This document shows, in pieces, positions 18,694 through 30,278 of a DNA stretch of 64,000 bases. Each line of letters opens with the position of its first letter. Within the stretch, counting starts at the first letter, position 1. The notes under the pieces are model-generated. The model was not told where the DNA came from and did not search any database. It worked only from the letters and a program-made list of their open reading frames with translations. The stretch comes from Actinomadura madurae. Lineage in GTDB: Bacteria > Actinomycetota > Actinomycetes > Streptosporangiales > Streptosporangiaceae. The position numbers and the translations under genes were made by a program. The stretch is from positions 186,001 through 250,000 of the forward strand of contig NZ_FOVH01000005.1 in NCBI RefSeq assembly GCF_900115095.1. The letters are read 5' to 3'.

Positions 18694-21539
18694 GGCGTCG
18701 GTCGGGCCGGGGGTGACTCGGCCTTCGTGCCGTCGGAACTCTTCCTGGTATGCGCGTCTGGAGGGTCATCAGAATGTTCGAGGACCTGCCGCGCCAATTC
18801 GACGCGTGAGCGGATGTCGAGTTTGCGGAAGACCTGCCGCAGGTGGAACGCGACGGTGTGAACGCTGACGGACAACTGATCAGCGATGCGCTGGTTGGTG
18901 AGCCCTTGGGCGACAAGCCCGGAGATCCGCTGCTCGGTCCCGGTGAGGCTGTCCCAGCCGGCCGCGGGACGTTCGCGGTGGTTCCAGTGCCGTCGGCGTT
19001 CCCCCATCCGCCGCAGGCGCCCCCGGATCCGGGCGGCATCGCGTTCGGCGCCGGCCGCCGCGTAACAGGAGAGAGCCTTGTCCAAACACTGAATCCTCTG
19101 GCCGCGCGCGCCGCCCGCCCCGTCCAGCAGCATGCCGAGGTCCTCGTAGGCGGAGGCGCACGCCCAGTGGTCGGCGTGCTGGGCGGCCGCGTTTCGCAGG
19201 AGGTTCGGATCGCCGTGCAACAGCCCCCGGGCGTGCTCGGCGGCGGCGGCCAGGCTGGGCAGTCCCGGGTTCATTTCGGCGAGCCGGTCGGCCGCCGCTA
19301 CGACCTCCTCGGCCGGTCCGGGCTCACCCGCCGCGACCGCCGTCCGGACCAGCCAGGCCGCCGCCGTCGGCTCGCAGGTCAGCGCCCGATTGTGCTCCGC
19401 CAGGCCGTCGAGGAGCAGGCTCAATGCGGGCAGGGCGGCCCGCGGCCCGTCGCACGCCTCTGTCACCTGCGCCCGGACCAGCTCGCTACGGGTCAGGTCG
19501 AAGGGAGGGAGTGCCGGGCCGCCCGCGTTCTCGCCGCCGAGGCTGTGCTCGGTGGCCGTCTCGAGATCGCCGGAGCGCAGCGCCGCGAAGGACAGCGCGG
19601 ACCGGGCACAGGCGCCCAGCAGGTGCGCCCCGCCCGCGTCGGCCGCCTCCAGAGCCGCCCTCGCTCCGCGGATCGCCTCCTCCGGACGCCCCTCCGCGAG
19701 GTCGATGCGTGATCGCACGATCGCCGGTCCGGCCGCCCAGCCGTCCCGTCCGATCCCGTCGGCCCCGCCGGTCCCCAGCACCATCGCCCGCCGTGCCTCG
19801 TCCATGAGCCTGACGTCCACCAGGAACGAGGCCAGGATCAGACCGGGGTGGAGCCGGCACTCATGCACGCCGTCGTTGAACGCCTGCCGCACACCGGTCC
19901 GTGTGAACTTGAGCGCGCCGATCAGGTCGCCCTCGTCCCAGCCGTTCAAGGCAAGGACGATGAGCGCCCCGGTCACCAGACCACGACCGGGCACGTCGTC
20001 CGCCTTGACGATCGCTCTGGCCCGGTCCAGTACGCTCCCGCTCTCCTGCAGCCCGGCCTCGGCCTGCAGGAGGGCGAGTTCGGCGTGGTCGCGCACCTCG
20101 GCCGGCAGATCCGGCATGTCCAGCACGGCCTTGGCCGAGTCAAACGCCTTGGCGGCCTGGCCCATCGGCACCAGGACGAAGGACAGCGCGGTCAGCAGTT
20201 CGGCGGTGGACGGGCCGGACGCGCACTGGTCGAGCGCGGCCTCCGCGAGCTCCGCGGCTCCCACCAGGTCACCGGCGGCGACCAGCGTCCGCATCGCCGT
20301 CATCGTGCGCGCGAACCACCGCGGGTCGGCGGGCTCGGTGAGATCGAGCGCCCGGCGGGTCAGCTCGGCGGCGACCGCCGGGTAGGTGTCGAGCATCTCC
20401 GCGCTCGCCCGGTCCAGGCTCTGGAGGACCTCCGGGACGCCCGGTACCGCCCCGGCCATGAGGTGGGTCGCTGCGGCCTTCACCCGGCCGCCGTGCTCCA
20501 GCAGGTTCCTACCGATCTGCACGTGCAGCGCTTGCCGGACGGGACCGGGAATATCCATGATCATCGATTCGCGCACCACGTCGTGCCGGAACACCAGAGC
20601 CTCTTCATGCGCCGCCAGCAACCCTGTCGCCAGTATCGCCTCCAGTGACGGCAGCAGTTCGGAGGGGGTGATGCCAAGCAGGTCGGCGGCGACCAGGGGA
20701 TGGAATGCCGGCCCCAGCATCGCCGCTACCTCGAGAAGCCGCCGGGCCGCCGGATCCAGATCGTCCAGTCGGCCATGGACGACGATACGGGCCCGCTCCG
20801 GCAGCCGGGAGGTGATGAGGCGGGCCTGGCCCTGGGAGATCACCACCCCGCCCTCGTCGAGCAGTCCGTTCATCAGCTCGAGAAGCAGCAGCGGATTACC
20901 GCCCGCCCGGTCCGCGAGCACGCGCAGGTCGGGATCAGGGCGCGCACCCAGAGCGGCGGTGACCAGGTCGGAGACGGCCTCACCCGACAGCGGGCGAAGC
21001 TGGAGCAGGGTCGCGCCGCCCGCCTGCAACCGGAGGAACAGCCGGTCGAGCTCGGTGCCACCGGAGCCGGTATGGCGTGCGAGGATCCAGCACACGGGAG
21101 ACGACGCGAGCCGGATCGGCAGCGTACGCAGCGCGAGGACCGTAGCGGGATCAGCCCATTCCAGATCGTCCAGGACGACCAGCAACGAGGTGGAGCGGGC
21201 CCGCCGCTCCAGCGCGGCCCGCAACCGCTCGGTCGGCCGGTCCTGTCCGGCCGGCGGTGGGTTCGGGCCGGGCTCGTCGAGTACCGACAGCAACATCTCC
21301 AGTATCGCGGGCCGATGCAGTTCGGGGGCCGTGTCCGCGACCAGCACCGCGAAGCCCTCGTCAGCGGCTCTCTGTGCGGCCTCCTCGAGCAGGCGGGTCC
21401 GCCCGATGCCCGCCTCCCCCTCGACGAGCATGACCCTCGGGCCGTCGACGCGCGTCAGTAACTCGTCGATGCTCGCTCGTTCCTGTTGACGACCGAAGGT
21501 CGTGCCCCGTGTCGGCGGCCTGCCGTCCATACAGGGCAA
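18690..21539 (-). CDS. Large ATPase-LuxR (LAL) transcriptional regulator with altered Walker A
   Basis: About 949 aa (TTG 21539; ATG at 21530 gives 946). The N-terminal ATPase has Walker A GEAGIGRTRLLEEAA near residue 41, in which the invariant Lys is Arg, and a Walker B-like LLVVLDDLEWADP near 118. A TPR-like middle follows, then a LuxR HTH near the end (LTGTEQRISGLVAQGLTNQR, SVSVHTVAFHLRQVFRKLDI) and a 30-residue polar tail. The Lys-to-Arg change may weaken ATP hydrolysis. It is convergent with DUF2267 and upstream of DUF1931 and the chaperone operon. It may control the island's stress genes (inference). Confidence 0.9.
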   Translation of the reverse strand: MPCMDGRPPTRGTTFGRQQERASIDELLTRVDGPRVMLVEGEAGIGRTRLLEEAAQRAADEGFAVLVADTAPELHRPAILEMLLSVLDEPGPNPPPAGQDRPTERLRAALERRARSTSLLVVLDDLEWADPATVLALRTLPIRLASSPVCWILARHTGSGGTELDRLFLRLQAGGATLLQLRPLSGEAVSDLVTAALGARPDPDLRVLADRAGGNPLLLLELMNGLLDEGGVVISQGQARLITSRLPERARIVVHGRLDDLDPAARRLLEVAAMLGPAFHPLVAADLLGITPSELLPSLEAILATGLLAAHEEALVFRHDVVRESMIMDIPGPVRQALHVQIGRNLLEHGGRVKAAATHLMAGAVPGVPEVLQSLDRASAEMLDTYPAVAAELTRRALDLTEPADPRWFARTMTAMRTLVAAGDLVGAAELAEAALDQCASGPSTAELLTALSFVLVPMGQAAKAFDSAKAVLDMPDLPAEVRDHAELALLQAEAGLQESGSVLDRARAIVKADDVPGRGLVTGALIVLALNGWDEGDLIGALKFTRTGVRQAFNDGVHECRLHPGLILASFLVDVRLMDEARRAMVLGTGGADGIGRDGWAAGPAIVRSRIDLAEGRPEEAIRGARAALEAADAGGAHLLGACARSALSFAALRSGDLETATEHSLGGENAGGPALPPFDLTRSELVRAQVTEACDGPRAALPALSLLLDGLAEHNRALTCEPTAAAWLVRTAVAAGEPGPAEEVVAAADRLAEMNPGLPSLAAAAEHARGLLHGDPNLLRNAAAQHADHWACASAYEDLGMLLDGAGGARGQRIQCLDKALSCYAAAGAERDAARIRGRLRRMGERRRHWNHRERPAAGWDSLTGTEQRISGLVAQGLTNQRIADQLSVSVHTVAFHLRQVFRKLDIRSRVELARQVLEHSDDPPDAHTRKSSDGTKAESPPARPTP

Positions 21540-21678
21540 CGTGCCCTGGATGGCGCAGGGCGATACGCGATCGTCAACGCGCCGCTGTCCTGTTTTTAGG
21601 CAGGGTCAAGTCAACATTGGACAAAGGCGGATCACCTGGGGACCATCTGCCGCAACCCGGTCAAAGCGGCAGTCCGGG

Positions 21679-22128
21679 TCACAAGAGCAGGTCGAACATG
21701 CGCTGGACCCGCTCCCACTGCGTGGTCTGCGGGTTGCGCCGGTCCGGGAACATGATCCGGAAGGCCTGCGACAGCGCGTAGGAAAGGCCGCCCGCGATCT
21801 CGGGGAGCTTCTCATCGGTGGCATCGCGGACCGCGAGATCCAGCGGCGGCCGCCTCGCCAGCAACTCCAGGATCGGCTCGACCTCGATCTCCTCGTCCAA
21901 CCGGCGGAACCGGTGGATGCTCTCCTGCAGGCCCTTCGTGATCGGCAGGTCGAACGGCTCGATGATGTCGCGCCCGTTCGCCTTCGCCTTGGCCTGTCCG
22001 TTGAGGAGCAGGTCGTACAGCTTTGCGTCAAGGAACTCGTGGTAGCGCCGCAGATCATTCTTATCGACATCCAGCCCCGCGGCCGCTCTGAAGAAGCGCT
22101 CGAACCTGCTGATTCCTATCACGGCCAT
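21679..22128 (-). CDS. DUF1931 family protein (histone-fold-like)
   Basis: A 149-aa protein with ATG at 22128 and GAGGT about 7 nt upstream. It begins MAVIGISRFERFFRAAAGLD followed by VDKNDLRRYHEFLDAKLYDL, the conserved start of DUF1931. The family's solved member (Aquifex aeolicus aq_328) has a pair of histone-like folds; that is established knowledge. Whether these proteins bind DNA in cells is unclear. The gene lies divergent from the dnaK operon with 356 bp between, so it may share heat-shock control. Length is normal and no residue appears missing. Confidence 0.88.
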   Translation of the reverse strand: MAVIGISRFERFFRAAAGLDVDKNDLRRYHEFLDAKLYDLLLNGQAKAKANGRDIIEPFDLPITKGLQESIHRFRRLDEEIEVEPILELLARRPPLDLAVRDATDEKLPEIAGGLSYALSQAFRIMFPDRRNPQTTQWERVQRMFDLLL

Positions 22129-22484
22129 GCCAGTTACCTCGCCTGTCGTCTCCTGAAAGGAGGAGAAGGAAGTCCAGTTCGTACAGCCTTCCCGCTCGGA
22201 GAGGGCGTCACATCGTCAGATCTTGTAGGACCAGATCCGCGCGACAAGGTCGTGCGCCCAGGCCGGCCGGGTGCCTGACCCCCGCGAGCCCGCCTGGACA
22301 GGTGCCCTTCCGCTCACGGCGAGTTCACGGACGCGCCGCGGTGGCGCGAGCACAGACCTACACGGTCGGTGGATGTGCCCGATCACCTGATGACGCAGCG
22401 TCGGTCACTAAGACGTTGCCATCTCCGGCAACCGTGCACGCCCTCCCACCGTAATGCGCGGTGGGAACCATCGGAGGGAAGCTG
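22129..22484. promoter_or_regulatory. Divergent DUF1931/dnaK regulatory region with two perfect hairpins
   Basis: This 356-bp region carries no gene. Two perfect inverted repeats stand just before dnaK: GTTGCC-N6-GGCAAC (22415-22432) and CCCACCG-N7-CGGTGGG (22445-22465), the second ending 7 bp before the Shine-Dalgarno GGAGGGA (22473-22479). I see neither a CIRCE element nor a clear HAIR (CTTGAGT-N7-ACTCAAG) element, the usual HrcA and HspR sites. The hairpins could be operators or an mRNA thermosensor masking translation. Confidence 0.55.
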
Positions 22485-24362
22485 ATGGCCAGAGCAGTCG
22501 GCATAGACCTCGGCACCACCAACTCGGTCATCGCGGTGACCGAAGGCGGTGAGCCCCGGGTCATCCCCAATGCGGAAGGATCACGGACGACCCCGTCCGT
22601 GGTGGCCTTCACCGAACAGGGGGAGAGGCTGGTCGGGCAGTTGGCCCGGCGGCAGGCGATCCTGAACCCGAAGGGCACCATCACCTCGGCGAAGCGCTTC
22701 ATCGGACGACGCTACGAAGAGATCGAGACCGAGAGGGACGCGGTCTCCTCCGACGTGGTAGCAGGGCCTGACGGAACTGCGCGCTTCGACGTGCGCGGCA
22801 AGCAGTACGCGCCGGAGGAGATCTCGGCGCTGGTCCTGCGCAAGCTGGCGGACGACGCCGGAAAGTCGCTCGGCGAGAAGGTCACCGAGGCGGTCATCAC
22901 CGTGCCCGCCTACTTCAACGACGCCCAGCGGCACGCCACGAGCGACGCGGGGAAGATCGCCGGGCTCGAAGTCCTGCGCATCATCAACGAGCCCACAGCG
23001 GCGGCACTGGCCTACGGCCTCGACAAGAAGGCCAACGAGACCGTGCTGGTGTTCGACCTGGGCGGCGGCACGTTCGACGTCAGCCTGCTGAACATCGGCG
23101 ACGACGTGGTGGAGGTCCGCGCCACCTCCGGTGACGGCCATCTCGGCGGCGACGACTTCGACCGCCGGATCGTCGATCACCTCGCCGATGACTTCCAGCG
23201 GGAGAACGGGATCGACCTGCGCGCGGACCCCCAAGCCCTGCAGCGGCTGTTCGAGGCCGCCGAAAAGGCCAAGGTCGAACTGTCCACGGTGTCCCAGACA
23301 CAGCTCAGCCTGCCGTTCATCACGGCCGACGCCAGCGGCCCGAAACACCTCAACACCTCGCTGATGCGCTCCACGTTCGAGCAGATCACCGCTGACCTGA
23401 TCGAGCGCTGCGTCGGCCCGGTGGAACGGGCGATGAGCGATGCCAAGGTCACCGCCGACGACATCGACGAGGTCATCATGGTCGGCGGGTCCACCCGGAT
23501 CCCCGCCGTGCAGAGCCTCGTCCGCAGGCTGACCGGCGGCAAGGACCCCAACATGTCGGTCAACCCGGACGAGGTCGTGGCGCTCGGCGCCGCGATCCAG
23601 GCCGGCGTCCTCAAGGGCGAGGTCAAGGACGTCCTGCTGCTCGACGTCACGCCCCTGTCGCTCGGCGTGGAGACCATGGGCGGGGTGATGACCAAGATCA
23701 TCGAGCGCAACACGACCATCCCCGCCCGCCGCACCGAGACGTTCAGCACCGCCGAGGACAACCAGAACGCGGTCGACGTCGTGGTCCTGCAGGGTGAACG
23801 GGAACGGGCCGCCGACAACCGGGTGCTCGGTCGCTTCCGGCTGGAGAACATCCGCCCCGCGCCACGCGGCCAGCCGCAGATCGAGGTGACGTTCGACATC
23901 GACGCCAACGGCATCCTCAATGTCTCCGCACGCGATAAGGACACCGGCGCCGAGCAGCGCATCACGATCAGCCAGAGCTCGAACCTCGACGAGAGCGAGG
24001 TCGAACGCATGATCGCCGATGCGGAGCGGAACCGGCAGGAGGACGCCCGGCTGCGCGCGCAGGTCGACGCGCGCAACGAGCTGGACTCGGCCATCTACCA
24101 GGTCGAACGCCGGCTCGGCGAACTCGCCGACACCGTGCCCGTGCATGAGAAGGCGCGGGCCGAGGGGCTGATCGAGGACGCCCGGCAAGCCATCAAGGAG
24201 GAGGCGCCGCTGGACCGGCTGCGCACGCTCACCTCCGAACTCCAGCAGATCCTGCACGGCTTGGGAGCGACCACCGGAGCGGGCGCGGGCGAGCGTTCCG
24301 CTGGGGCGACGACGGAAGGCTCGGACGAGGATGTCATCGACGCCGAATTCACGACGGACTGA
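22485..24362 (+). CDS. dnaK: Chaperone DnaK (Hsp70)
   Basis: From ATG at 22485 (GGAGGGA upstream) the product is 625 aa. The nucleotide-binding domain shows GIDLGTTNSVIAV at the start, IINEPTAAALAYGLD and LVFDLGGGTFDVSLL near residues 165-195, and VGGSTRIPAVQ near 332. The linker DVLLLDVTPLSLGVE (about 383) precedes the substrate-binding domain and helical lid. The C-terminus ends in DVIDAEFTTD, close to the usual EEVD-like acidic tail of bacterial DnaK. It binds unfolded clients in an ATP cycle driven by the DnaJ and GrpE encoded next. As island cargo it is most likely a second dnaK in addition to the housekeeping copy (inference). grpE overlaps its 3' end by 32 bp. Confidence 0.97.
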   Translation: MARAVGIDLGTTNSVIAVTEGGEPRVIPNAEGSRTTPSVVAFTEQGERLVGQLARRQAILNPKGTITSAKRFIGRRYEEIETERDAVSSDVVAGPDGTARFDVRGKQYAPEEISALVLRKLADDAGKSLGEKVTEAVITVPAYFNDAQRHATSDAGKIAGLEVLRIINEPTAAALAYGLDKKANETVLVFDLGGGTFDVSLLNIGDDVVEVRATSGDGHLGGDDFDRRIVDHLADDFQRENGIDLRADPQALQRLFEAAEKAKVELSTVSQTQLSLPFITADASGPKHLNTSLMRSTFEQITADLIERCVGPVERAMSDAKVTADDIDEVIMVGGSTRIPAVQSLVRRLTGGKDPNMSVNPDEVVALGAAIQAGVLKGEVKDVLLLDVTPLSLGVETMGGVMTKIIERNTTIPARRTETFSTAEDNQNAVDVVVLQGERERAADNRVLGRFRLENIRPAPRGQPQIEVTFDIDANGILNVSARDKDTGAEQRITISQSSNLDESEVERMIADAERNRQEDARLRAQVDARNELDSAIYQVERRLGELADTVPVHEKARAEGLIEDARQAIKEEAPLDRLRTLTSELQQILHGLGATTGAGAGERSAGATTEGSDEDVIDAEFTTD

Positions 24363-24909
24363 GCAGACCGGGCAGCCAGTCGGCCAGGACCGGCCACTCG
24401 AGCAGCCCGAGCACGCCGAGCAGGAAAGAGCCGCCGAGGCGGCCGGCCGCGATTCCGGCGAGGTCGAACGGCTCCGGGCGCGGATCGAGGAACTCGAGGA
24501 CCTGTGGCGGCGCGCGCTCGCCGATCTCGACAACCTGCGCAAGCGCATGACGCGTGAACTGGAGACGCAGCGCCGTGCCCAGCGGGCGGAGGTCACCGCG
24601 ATGTGGCTGCCGGTTCTCGATGACCTCGAACGCGCCCTCCAGCACGCCGAGTCCGATCCGGCCAGCGTCATCGAGGGCGTTCGCAGCGTCCGGGACCGGG
24701 CCGTGTCGACGTTGCGCGACCTCGGTTACCCGCGTCGCGATGACCTGGGGGTCCCGTTCGACCCGGCCCGGCACTCGGCGGTCGCCGTGCGCACCGACCC
24801 CGACGTTCCGCCCGGCACAGTGGTCGAGGTGCACCAGCCGGGCTACGGCGACGACGAGAACCAGTTGCGTCCGGCGCTGGTGTCGGTGTCGGCCAAGGCC
24901 GGTGACTGA
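24331..24909 (+). CDS. grpE: Nucleotide exchange factor GrpE
   Basis: A 192-aa protein; ATG at 24331 lies inside the dnaK 3' end. Residues about 35-75 form the long dimerising helix (RLRARIEELEDLWRRALADL, then DNLRKRM). The beta-wing head follows with MWLPVLDDLERALQHA, ending PGTVVEVHQPGY and LRPALVSVSAKAGD, the usual GrpE C-terminal strand. It releases ADP from DnaK. The stop shares one nucleotide with the dnaJ start. The sequence is more diverged than housekeeping GrpE (DLW in place of DRY in the helix), as expected for an accessory copy. Confidence 0.93.
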   Translation: MSSTPNSRRTEQTGQPVGQDRPLEQPEHAEQERAAEAAGRDSGEVERLRARIEELEDLWRRALADLDNLRKRMTRELETQRRAQRAEVTAMWLPVLDDLERALQHAESDPASVIEGVRSVRDRAVSTLRDLGYPRRDDLGVPFDPARHSAVAVRTDPDVPPGTVVEVHQPGYGDDENQLRPALVSVSAKAGD

Positions 24910-25850
24910 TGGCCGTCCGAGATCCGTACGAGGTGCTCGGGGTCTCCCGGGACGCCGACGAGGACGAGATCCAGCGCGCCTACCGCAAGCTCGCCCGTGC
25001 CCATCACCCCGACATCAACAAGGACCCCGGAGCCGAGGAGAAGTTCAAGGACGTCTCCGAGGCCTACGCCATCCTGTCCGATCCGGAACAGCGCCGCCGC
25101 TATGACGTCTTCGGGCCTGACTTCCGGCGGGTTCCGGAAGACGTCGACCCGGACATGTGGGCGCGTTCCCGTGCGGGTGCCGCCACGGGCGCCGGCCCCT
25201 ACGCCACCACGGGCGGCGTCTACACCGGCGGGTTCGGGGAGGACATCGACGTGGAGGAGTTGTTCGGCGGGATCTTCGGTGGCCGCCGGCGGGGCGGCGG
25301 TCGCTGGTCCGCCTGGTCGCCGTCTCGCGGTGCCGACCAGGAGGCCGAGATCGAGGTCAGCGTCGAGGAGGCGTACCGGGGGACCAGGCGCACCATCACC
25401 CTCGAGCGTCCAGAGGGCCCGCGGAACCTCGACGTCACCGTTCCCGCCGGTGTGACCGACGGCCAGCGCATCCGGTTGGCCGGGCAAGGCGGGAGCGGCG
25501 ACACCGCTGGAGACCTTTACCTGGTGGTGCGGATCGCCCCACATCACCGCTACCGCGTCCAAGATCGCGACGTATACACCGACCTGCCGCTCGCTCCGTG
25601 GGAGGCCGCCCTCGGCACGACGGTGGGACTGCAGACGCCCGGCGGCGAGGCCAAGGTGAAGGTGCCCCCCGGCACCTCCAGTGGGCGACGGCTCCGGCTG
25701 CGCGGACGCGGGCTGCCCAATCCCCGCGGTGCCCCGGGCGACCTGTTCGCCGAGGTCCGGATCGTGGTCCCGCCCGAGCCGTCCGAAACGGAACGCCGGC
25801 TGTTCGAGGAGCTCGCCTCAGCGTCGCCGTTCGACCCGAGGAGATCGTGA
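24909..25850 (+). CDS. DnaJ C-terminal-type co-chaperone lacking the zinc finger (CbpA-like)
   Basis: A 313-aa J-protein. The J domain occupies residues 1-70 (DPYEVLGVSRDADEDEIQRA, HPD within AHHPDINKDPG). A Gly-rich linker follows (GGVYTGGFGEDIDVEELFGG, then GIFGGRRRGGG) and then two C-terminal substrate-binding domains (LDVTVPAGVTDGQRIRLAGQ, and VKVPPGTSSGRRLRLRGRGL in the second). The four CxxCxGxG repeats of class A DnaJ are absent, so it is class B, like CbpA. It stimulates DnaK ATPase and delivers clients. It shares one base with grpE upstream and one with cbpM downstream. Confidence 0.94.
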   Translation: MAVRDPYEVLGVSRDADEDEIQRAYRKLARAHHPDINKDPGAEEKFKDVSEAYAILSDPEQRRRYDVFGPDFRRVPEDVDPDMWARSRAGAATGAGPYATTGGVYTGGFGEDIDVEELFGGIFGGRRRGGGRWSAWSPSRGADQEAEIEVSVEEAYRGTRRTITLERPEGPRNLDVTVPAGVTDGQRIRLAGQGGSGDTAGDLYLVVRIAPHHRYRVQDRDVYTDLPLAPWEAALGTTVGLQTPGGEAKVKVPPGTSSGRRLRLRGRGLPNPRGAPGDLFAEVRIVVPPEPSETERRLFEELASASPFDPRRS

Positions 25851-26175
25851 TGGAACATCTGCTGCCCGGCACGGTCTACGCCATCATCCCGACCCGTCCC
25901 CGGCGGATGGACCTCGACGCCTTCGCCGATGCCGCCGGAATCCATCCCGAGCTGGCACGCCGGCTGGTGCGTCTCGGGCTGCTCGACCCCGAACGCGACC
26001 CGTCCGGCCGGCTCTGGTTCCCGCCCGCGCAGGTCGCCGCGTACGCACGCCTCGAACGCCTGCGGACGGGGCTCTGCCTCAACTACGCCGCGCTGGGACT
26101 CGTGGTCGAACTGCTCGACCGCATCGCCGAACTCGAGCGGGAACTACGCATCCAACACCACACCGGAGGCCGAAC

Positions 26176-26194
<19 letters not shown>
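25850..26194 (+). CDS. cbpM: CbpM-like chaperone modulator (MerR-like fold)
   Basis: A 114-aa protein starting at ATG 25850, on the last base of dnaJ. It has a MerR-like helix-turn-helix region (DAFADAAGIHPELARRLVRL, GLLDPERDPSGRLWF) and a C-terminal helix that ends in a coiled coil (VVELLDRIAELERELRI). In E. coli CbpM binds the J domain of CbpA and inhibits it; the gene order J-protein then CbpM matches. HspR, the usual repressor in actinobacterial dnaK operons, has the same fold family and position, so this protein could instead act as an autorepressor. The clpB start lies 19 bp inside its end. Confidence 0.8.
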
Positions 26195-28791
<2,597 letters not shown>

Positions 28792-28793
28792 CC

Positions 28794-28810
28794 GGCCGGG
28801 CGCGCCGGCC
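28794..28810. terminator. Hairpin between convergent clpB and DNA ligase
   Basis: GGCCGG (28794-28799), a 5-nt loop and CCGGCC (28805-28810) form a perfect all-GC stem starting 2 nt after the clpB stop and reaching the ligase stop codon. No U-tract follows. Position between convergent genes suggests a bidirectional terminator or processing stem. Confidence 0.5.
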
Positions 28811-29763
28811 TACTCGCGGTGGACTTCACCCGATTCCTTGTCTGTGCGGACGCCACGCCAACTCGGGTGCCGCAACCGGCCATCACCGGTCCACTCGGCG
28901 AAGGCGACCTCACCGACCAGTTCCGGTCGCACCCAGCGGGCGTCCCGCGCATGCTGAGGAGGCACGTCGGGAACCGGCGGGTCGTCCTGCCGCAACGGCG
29001 CGAGACGCTCGGCGAGGTCGTCCAGGATCGCCTCGGTGAAGCCGGTACCGACCTGACCGGCATATCTCAGCCGTCCCCGCTCATCGTTGACGGCCAGCAG
29101 GAGCGCGCCGATCCGGTCGGCGCGGCGGCCCTCCCCCGGCTTCCAGCCGACGATGACCACTTCCTGGATCCGGAAGTTCTTCGTCTTGGTCCAGTCCCGA
29201 TGCCGTTTCCCCGGCCGGTAAGGGGAGTCGACGCGCTTGGAGACCACGCCCTCCATGCCGAGACGGGACGACTCGGCGAAGACGTCCGCGACGTCGTCGT
29301 GGGAAATGGTCGTCTTCCAGCGCGGTCCCTGCAGTTCGAGTGCGTGGAGAACTCGGCGCCTCTCGGCGTAGGGCAGGGCGATCTGCGACTCGTCACCGCG
29401 GTGCAGCACATCGAAGATCACGTAGGAGACGGGGTCGGCCTGAGCCAGCGCCTTGATGCGGTGTGGCCGACGCAGGTGCATCCGTGGGCCGAGCGCCTTG
29501 AACGAGGGCCTGCCGTCCGGTCCGAACGCCACGATCTCCCCGTCCAGCACCACCGGCACGTCGACCGCGGCGGCGAGCGGGGCGAGTTCGGGCCAGGCAA
29601 CGGTGATGTCCTTGTCGTTGCGCGACATCAGCCGTAACCGTCCATCGCGGATGTAGGCGACAGCGCGGACTCCGTCCCACTTCAACTCGGCCGCCCAGCC
29701 TTCCATGGTCGGCAGTTCCCCCAGCACGGCCAGCATCGGCGGATACATCGGCAGGCTCCCCAT
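28810..29763 (-). CDS. ATP-dependent DNA ligase (LigC/LigD ligase-domain type)
   Basis: About 317 aa from ATG 29763 (GTG 29769 possible). The adenylation motif I is ELKWDGVRAVAY near residue 28, with Lys as the AMP-accepting residue. Motif III/IIIa (VVLDGEIVAFGPDGRPSF), IV (EGVVSKRVDSPY) and V (DWTKTKN) follow, then an OB-fold C-terminal half with IGALLLAVNDERGRLRYAGQ. This is the short mycobacterial LigC or LigD ligase-domain type used in end joining or repair. No Ku or polymerase partner is adjacent. It is convergent with clpB. DNA repair fits the stress cargo of the island. Confidence 0.92.
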   Translation of the reverse strand: MGSLPMYPPMLAVLGELPTMEGWAAELKWDGVRAVAYIRDGRLRLMSRNDKDITVAWPELAPLAAAVDVPVVLDGEIVAFGPDGRPSFKALGPRMHLRRPHRIKALAQADPVSYVIFDVLHRGDESQIALPYAERRRVLHALELQGPRWKTTISHDDVADVFAESSRLGMEGVVSKRVDSPYRPGKRHRDWTKTKNFRIQEVVIVGWKPGEGRRADRIGALLLAVNDERGRLRYAGQVGTGFTEAILDDLAERLAPLRQDDPPVPDVPPQHARDARWVRPELVGEVAFAEWTGDGRLRHPSWRGVRTDKESGEVHRE

Positions 29764-29828
29764 GACCACGACCTACCGCCCAGCGGGCGGCAGGATGCCG
29801 GCCGACCGCAATAATCAGGGAAACTCGG

Positions 29829-29975
29829 GTCTTCCCCGCGCGAGCGGGGTGGTCCGCGGGTCGTGCGGTTGCGGGACGAGACGCCCCTCGTCTTCCTCGC
29901 GCGGGCGGGGTGGTCCGGCCTGCAGGACGCCGACCTGCTGGAGGCCACCGTTCTCCCCGCGAGCGGGGTGGTCCG
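29829..29975 (+). CRISPR. Degenerate type I-E-like CRISPR relic, three repeats
   Basis: Three related repeats begin at 29829 (28 nt), 29890 (28 nt) and 29950 (26 nt). They share the core GCGGGGTGGTCCG and a CCCCGCGCGAGCGGGG stem, typical of actinobacterial type I-E repeats. Spacing is 61 and 60 nt, matching 29-nt repeats with 32-nt spacers. The second repeat has three changes and the third two deletions, and no fourth repeat follows. No cas gene lies in the window. The array is a remnant and probably inactive. Confidence 0.75.
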
Positions 29976-30278
29976 GGGGACGCTGGGCTTGTTATGCGAT
30001 CTCTGGCGAGGGGACGCCCAGGACACACCGCCCAGAGGTGGGCAAGACACACCTTTGAGAGGGCATTACGGGCACACTCTGCGGCGCGACGGAGATTCAC
30101 CACGTGCGCGTCGACAGCACGCCGACGGCGGTGATGGGGTGTGGGATTACTGGACGTGTCGCCCCATCGACACGCGGCTATGGGATCGTGAAGCGGGATG
30201 GGATGGTTAGGCGGGCGTTGGGTGGGGTGGGGGCTGGAGCCGGTTTGGGGCGGATCCCGTACTGAATTCGAACTGGCG
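29976..30278. other. Intergenic stretch without a recognisable gene
   Basis: After the third CRISPR repeat there is no further repeat and no convincing coding pattern. A short inverted repeat CTGGCGC/GCGCCAG-like pair occurs near 30273-30298, overlapping the end of the next gene. I see no RNA gene. Confidence 0.4.
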
